From the IMG/VR virus record IMGVR_UViG_3300032323_003609, positions 1 to 34,862 of that record: 34,862 bases of DNA. One strand, 5' to 3'. Shown one piece after another: positions 31,436 to 34,862 of the stretch. The notes beneath the pieces were generated by a model that saw only the letters and a program-made list of their open reading frames with translations, was not told the origin of the DNA and did no database searches. The position numbers and the translations under genes were made by a program. The stretch's first letter is position 1, and the number at the start of each line of letters is the position of its first letter. Source of the stretch: a virus.

Positions 31436-32949
31436 TGCTTAACGAACGCGAACTTACCAAAGCCGAATTAGAAAAACGTGAAGACGTTTTAAAGGATTTA
31501 AAAAAACGTAAAAAAGAATTAGTAAAACGTTATGGTAAGGACGCTGAGTCTGTTATGTATGGTCGTGCAACCAATATTGCCAAAAAACAAGCAGAATCAA
31601 TGAACAAAGAAAAAATCAAAGAACTAGTTAAAAAAACTTTAATGCAAGAAGATAATAATGAATCATCATCATTATTTAATGACCTTGAACAAAAATTAAA
31701 ATCACATGATTGGTTTTACATGATGTCAGATGACAATAGAGCTTATACAAATGGTTCAGCTCAACAATCTGAGATTCGTAAAATAATTAAAGATTTAGAA
31801 AGTATGGGTAAAGGTCAAGAAGCTAAAGATTTATATAACAAATATGCTCCTTATACTCCAGGTGGTTCTGATTTAAGAATGAAAGAAGAGAAAAAATTCC
31901 CTGATTTAACAGGTGATGGTAAGGTAACTAAAGCTGATATCTTAAAAGGTAGAGGAGTTGAATTAAAAGAAGACTGGGGTGGTTCAGATCAATATGCAAT
32001 GAATCAATCAATTCATAAAGATTTAGGTGAACCTACAGAATTTCCTTCACCATTTGATTCTAAATTTAGTTCAGCGGTTGAATCAGCTGTAGATTTCTTT
32101 TGGGATGATTGGGAAGAATATAGAACTGATAGAGAAGGTCTTGTAAATAAAGCAATGATGTCTTACTATAGAGCTTTCTTTCCTGAAAAACTTGAAGGGT
32201 TTATGAAAATGTTTGGTGAAAACCTAAATGAAGATCTAGATTTAGGTCATCAAGATAATGAACCACATATGCTAAAAGGTGATTTATATCGTATTGGAAA
32301 ATATGCTATGGAATTATACCAAATGGTAGATGAGTTTGAAGGTAAAGGTGAGGTTGATTTTCCACATTGGTGGCAAGCTAAAATTATTAAGGCAAAAGAT
32401 TGTTTAGTAGGTGCTAAACATTATTTAGATTTTGAAGTTAAAGAACCATCTATTGATGCTATGGTAGGTGTTGCTTCTGATGAAAAAATACTTGATGATG
32501 AAGCTCCAATGATGGAAGCTGAAGGAACCCTAAACCAAGTTAGAAATGAATTATTAGGTTTATTTCAACCATTTGGTGATTTTCAAATTTTAGATATGAC
32601 TATGAAAGGTCAAAACATAGGAACAGAATTTCGTTTATATTCTAAATCAAAAGGTGCTAATTGGAAAGGTTTAGAAAATTTTATGAGAAATAATCCTGAT
32701 TTTACTATCAAACATATTTCAAAACAAACCTTTGATAATCCAAAATCAATAGATTTTTCTTATAAAAAATCACCAATGATGGAAGGTGAAGTAACTAAAG
32801 TAGACAAATTAGCAGCTAAAATTGCCAAAGCACTTAAAAATCCAGAAAATAAATCACCTGAAGATCAAAATAATATCAAACAAGCTAGAAAAGCTATGAA
32901 CAAAGGTGATATTAAAACTGCTGAAAAAATCGTTAAACCTTACAATTAA
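31435..32949 (+). CDS. Large modular accessory protein with EF-hand-like loop
   Basis: In the 504-residue protein, residues 1-55 form a basic helical module with KRYGKDAESVMYGRATNIAKK, recurrent in related phage proteins. A tag-like helix (MNKEKIKELVKKTLMQED) sits at about 56-73. DLTGDGKVTKAD at 157-168 forms a calcium-binding EF-hand/dockerin-like loop, with D157, T159, D161 and D168 suitably placed. A module at about 275-345 includes GHQDNEPHMLKGDLYRIGKY and HWWQAKIIKAKDCLVGAKHY, which I recall in other large phages. The C-terminus is basic helices. It is coupled by TAATG on both sides. No enzyme motif is seen. It may be a structural or internal protein. Confidence 0.55.
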   Translation: MLNERELTKAELEKREDVLKDLKKRKKELVKRYGKDAESVMYGRATNIAKKQAESMNKEKIKELVKKTLMQEDNNESSSLFNDLEQKLKSHDWFYMMSDDNRAYTNGSAQQSEIRKIIKDLESMGKGQEAKDLYNKYAPYTPGGSDLRMKEEKKFPDLTGDGKVTKADILKGRGVELKEDWGGSDQYAMNQSIHKDLGEPTEFPSPFDSKFSSAVESAVDFFWDDWEEYRTDREGLVNKAMMSYYRAFFPEKLEGFMKMFGENLNEDLDLGHQDNEPHMLKGDLYRIGKYAMELYQMVDEFEGKGEVDFPHWWQAKIIKAKDCLVGAKHYLDFEVKEPSIDAMVGVASDEKILDDEAPMMEAEGTLNQVRNELLGLFQPFGDFQILDMTMKGQNIGTEFRLYSKSKGANWKGLENFMRNNPDFTIKHISKQTFDNPKSIDFSYKKSPMMEGEVTKVDKLAAKIAKALKNPENKSPEDQNNIKQARKAMNKGDIKTAEKIVKPYN

Positions 32950-33458
32950 TGACTGCTTCTGAATTAAGAGAAAAAATCAAAATGCTTGCAAAACAAGTGT
33001 ATACTAAAGATACACCTGTTAATGTAGATTCTCCCTCAGAAATTAGTCTAGATATAGAGGAAACATTTCCTGTATTAGGAAAATTTCCTGACCTAAAAAA
33101 AGTTATTGTAGATTTATTTACAATACAGTACGAATTATTTATTGAAGATATTCAGTGGGTTGCCCCTCGTCCTACTACTTTTAGAATATTATTAGCCAAT
33201 GGTGAGTCGTTTTTCTTACATTACACTCCAAGAAGCTGGGTTGCTACTATTGAGGGAAAGAAATATTATCTTGCCAACCTCGGTGAGGAAGAGCAAGCAG
33301 TTCAAACTTTAGCAAGAATTTTATCCTATGGCCAAAAAACAGAAACCACAGCAGAAGGCGGCGACGAAGCAGCAGCCGAAACCGGCGCCGAAGAAACAGG
33401 GCAAGAAGAAGTAGCACCTGAAGAACCAGCAGCTGAAACACCAGCAGAAGAAGCTTAA
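32949..33458 (+). CDS. Conserved phage protein with Ala/Glu-rich tail
   Basis: Residues 1-20 are a tag-like helix (ASELREKIKMLAKQVYT, with L-R-E at 6-8). Residues 40-130 form a compact alpha/beta domain, FEDIQWVAPRPTTFRILLANG in style, continuing F-F-L-H-Y-T-P-R-S-W-V-A and KKYYLANLGEEEQAVQTLAR. I recall this from T4-like marine phages without a function. The last 35 residues are only Ala, Glu, Gly, Thr, Pro and a few others. That tail is encoded by unusually GC-rich DNA (about 33350-33455) compared with the AT-rich surroundings. Confidence 0.6.
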   Translation: MTASELREKIKMLAKQVYTKDTPVNVDSPSEISLDIEETFPVLGKFPDLKKVIVDLFTIQYELFIEDIQWVAPRPTTFRILLANGESFFLHYTPRSWVATIEGKKYYLANLGEEEQAVQTLARILSYGQKTETTAEGGDEAAAETGAEETGQEEVAPEEPAAETPAEEA

Positions 33459-33460
33459 TT

Positions 33461-34579
33461 ATGGACGCGTTAGATTTATTTTTAAAAAAATATAGTTATA
33501 AATTTCCAAAAGGATATCCTGACTTAGGTAACAAAAGTGATATGATATTACTTGAATCATTATTAAATGAAATTCTTGATGAAAAAGTTACCTTAATTAG
33601 AGAAGGTGATGCTGAAGAAGCTATTGATCTTCTTAAAAAAGAACTTAACTTAAAAGATGAAGATTTTGTAAAACAATCTTCTGTAAGATATAAACTTTTA
33701 GTTCCTAGAGCTGAAAGATATAGTTATGTAGAAAAAATAACTAAAATTCCTGGATTTACTTATGATGCTAATTTATCTGGATCTTCTATTGGAGGTTTAA
33801 AATATAAAGGAGCTACATTTTTACTAAAACCATCAGGTGCTCAAGGTAGAGCATCAGCTGGTACTGAAAATGAAGATATTGTTGTTAATGAAATAAATAA
33901 GTATATTGAAGAAGGAGCTAAAAATGTAATATTTGATGCCCCTAATAAAGACTTAACTATTAACAACGTTAAAAAAGCTAAAACTGTAGGATACGATGTT
34001 GCTGGAGGTAAAAAAGCAGATATCATTGTTGAAGCAGATAAAGATTATCCTATTTCAATTAAAAAAGATAATGCTGGTTTCTGGGAAAGCTCAGACACAA
34101 GATATAAAGATGTAGTTAATACATTATCTAAAAAAATAAAAGATGGTAAGTTTGCTCCTGAATTAGTATTTGTACCTTTTAAAGATAAATTAGGCAATAC
34201 TAAAGAAGGAATCAATATAATGTATAACGAAAAAACCAAACAAAAAATATCTGGTGTTTTAGTTACAGATCTTCCATCTAAAGAAGAAGAATCAATTATA
34301 TTTGGTTCAGATAAAGTAGTTGTAGTGTATAGAAGTTTTTCACCTAATGACTTTAGATTAGAAGGTGATACTTTATATGTTGAAATTTCTAAAATTATAG
34401 AAGATATGTCTGATGTAGAAGAGTTTAATTTAGAACCAGTATTAAACATTAGACACGATTCAACAAGAACAGCCACTGGTGGTTTAAGAGCCACAGTACA
34501 ACCTAAAAACAAGGTTTACAAAGACGAAGAAGCCACAGGTAATAAAATTGAATTATCTTATAATCAAATAATGTCCTAA
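33461..34579 (+). CDS. Putative PD-(D/E)XK-like nuclease with N-terminal tag module
   Basis: Residues 5-48 contain KKYSYKFPKGYPDLGN and then a helix, LLESLLNEILDE, with [L/I]-x-E triplets. I recall this module attached to various proteins of large phages. Residues about 110-205 show a nuclease-like order: TENEDIVVNEINKYI (E136/E138), KKADIIV (D187) and YPISIKKDNAGFWES (K201/K202). This fits E...D...x-x-K of PD-(D/E)XK enzymes, but the usual spacing of D and E-x-K is loose, so activity is uncertain. The C-terminal 150 residues are beta-rich and not recognised. It begins two bases after the previous stop and ends before a promoter-like element. Confidence 0.55.
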   Translation: MDALDLFLKKYSYKFPKGYPDLGNKSDMILLESLLNEILDEKVTLIREGDAEEAIDLLKKELNLKDEDFVKQSSVRYKLLVPRAERYSYVEKITKIPGFTYDANLSGSSIGGLKYKGATFLLKPSGAQGRASAGTENEDIVVNEINKYIEEGAKNVIFDAPNKDLTINNVKKAKTVGYDVAGGKKADIIVEADKDYPISIKKDNAGFWESSDTRYKDVVNTLSKKIKDGKFAPELVFVPFKDKLGNTKEGINIMYNEKTKQKISGVLVTDLPSKEEESIIFGSDKVVVVYRSFSPNDFRLEGDTLYVEISKIIEDMSDVEEFNLEPVLNIRHDSTRTATGGLRATVQPKNKVYKDEEATGNKIELSYNQIMS

Positions 34580-34590
34580 TATTTATAATT
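34577..34590 (+). promoter_or_regulatory. Phage promoter-like element, copy 7
   Basis: TAATATTTATAATT fills the 11-base gap and the previous stop codon, ending directly at the ATG at 34591. The core TATTTATA ends 3 bases from the start codon. Confidence 0.35.
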
Positions 34591-34862
34591 ATGGATTTAA
34601 ATAAATTAATAAAAGAGGTGTTATATGGTGATTGCTGCAAGGCAATTAAGCCAACTAAAGCGCCTATATTAAATGAAAATCTAGCTCCGCGTGAGATATT
34701 GTCTGAGGGATTACAATATCATATAGACAATAAAAAACCGCTTACTGAGCATGTTTATCGTGCTGGTTCAACTAATTATTTCCACTTATGGGCTGAAGCA
34801 AGAACTTTATATTCTCGTGGTATTCTAGACTTCTCAGGTGATGACTTAGCAATATTAACTGA
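34591..34862 (+). CDS. Hypothetical protein with N-terminal tag, runs off the window end
   Basis: The frame from 34591 stays open to the last base, giving about 90 residues. It begins MDLNKLIKEVLYGDCCKAIK, with the tag-like LIKEVL (I-K-E at 7-9). It continues P-T-K-A-P-I-L-N-E-N-L-A, a helix G-L-Q-Y-H-I-D-N-K-K-P-L-T-E-H-V, and F-H-L-W-A-E-A-R-T-L-Y-S-R-G. I recall similar proteins in related phages, function unknown. The tag directly followed by a Cys pair is unusual. The end of the protein is missing. Confidence 0.6.
   Translation, partial: MDLNKLIKEVLYGDCCKAIKPTKAPILNENLAPREILSEGLQYHIDNKKPLTEHVYRAGSTNYFHLWAEARTLYSRGILDFSGDDLAILT

Noticed and set aside
34045-34512. 155-codon open frame on the minus strand
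   Set aside because: It lies wholly inside the 33461 gene, has no family-like motif, and all credible genes are on the + strand. AT-rich coding DNA often opens such frames.
2346-34590. TATAAATA boxes on the minus strand as T4-type late promoters
   Set aside because: The exact box appears only as the reverse complement of the recurrent element, and no minus-strand genes follow it. I kept the + strand reading as a possible new element instead.

Overview
The window looks like part of the genome of an uncultivated T4-like myovirus infecting a member of the Bacteroidota. The T4-like assignment rests on a gp55-like late sigma factor, a gp5-like hub/spike protein, a gp25-like wedge protein, a gp6-like (baseplate J) wedge protein and a gp61-like primase. 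The host assignment is inference. It rests on a GEVED-domain exported protein with a Bacteroidota-style signal peptide ending in A-Q-S, a small Hc1-like histone of the kind common in Bacteroidota, very AT-rich DNA and few obvious Shine-Dalgarno sites. All convincing genes are on the + strand and packed end to end. No tRNA, rRNA, CRISPR array or insertion sequence was seen, and no stretch over 300 bases lacks a gene.

Layout: (1) 1-2815, three surface or secreted-type proteins: a beta-barrel-like protein with a Ser/Gly/Asn-rich linker, a GEVED plus dockerin-like exported protein, and a small unknown. (2) 2817-4290, lysis: putative two-span holin, GH19 endolysin with peptidoglycan-binding domain, and a T5orf172-like GIY-YIG protein. 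(3) 4291-6836, a hairpin, three small or unknown genes, an HD hydrolase and the late sigma factor. (4) 6864-20823, baseplate and tail: a conserved small protein, gp5-like spike, unknown structural proteins, gp25-like, gp6-like, a DNRLRE-like protein, a 1583-residue protein with tail-protein-I-like and LamG-like parts, and three further structural proteins, two sharing a C-terminal domain. (5) 20827-23036, DNA handling: GIY-YIG nuclease, primase, RecB-like PD-(D/E)XK nuclease. (6) 23071-34862, an accessory series: P-loop kinase, coiled-coil protein, an adenylyltransferase fused to a zincin protease, HAD phosphatase, zinc-ribbon protein, membrane GAF-like protein, large modular proteins, several very basic small proteins including an Hc1-like histone, and a nuclease-like protein. 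The last gene runs off the end.

The most unusual feature is in region 6. At least ten proteins with unrelated domains begin with, or carry near the N-terminus, a short amphipathic helix rich in Leu/Ile, Lys and Glu that contains an [L/I]-x-E triplet. That triplet resembles the cleavage consensus of the T4 prohead protease, and the layout resembles T4 capsid-targeting sequences. The hypothesis is that these enzymes and DNA-binding proteins are packaged in the head and injected. A second pattern is an ATATTTAT(A/T/G)A element a few bases upstream of seven start codons, including a 20-base perfect repeat 15.8 kb apart, which may be a phage promoter or translation signal. Most other genes are joined by TAATG or ATGA overlaps, implying long coupled transcripts.
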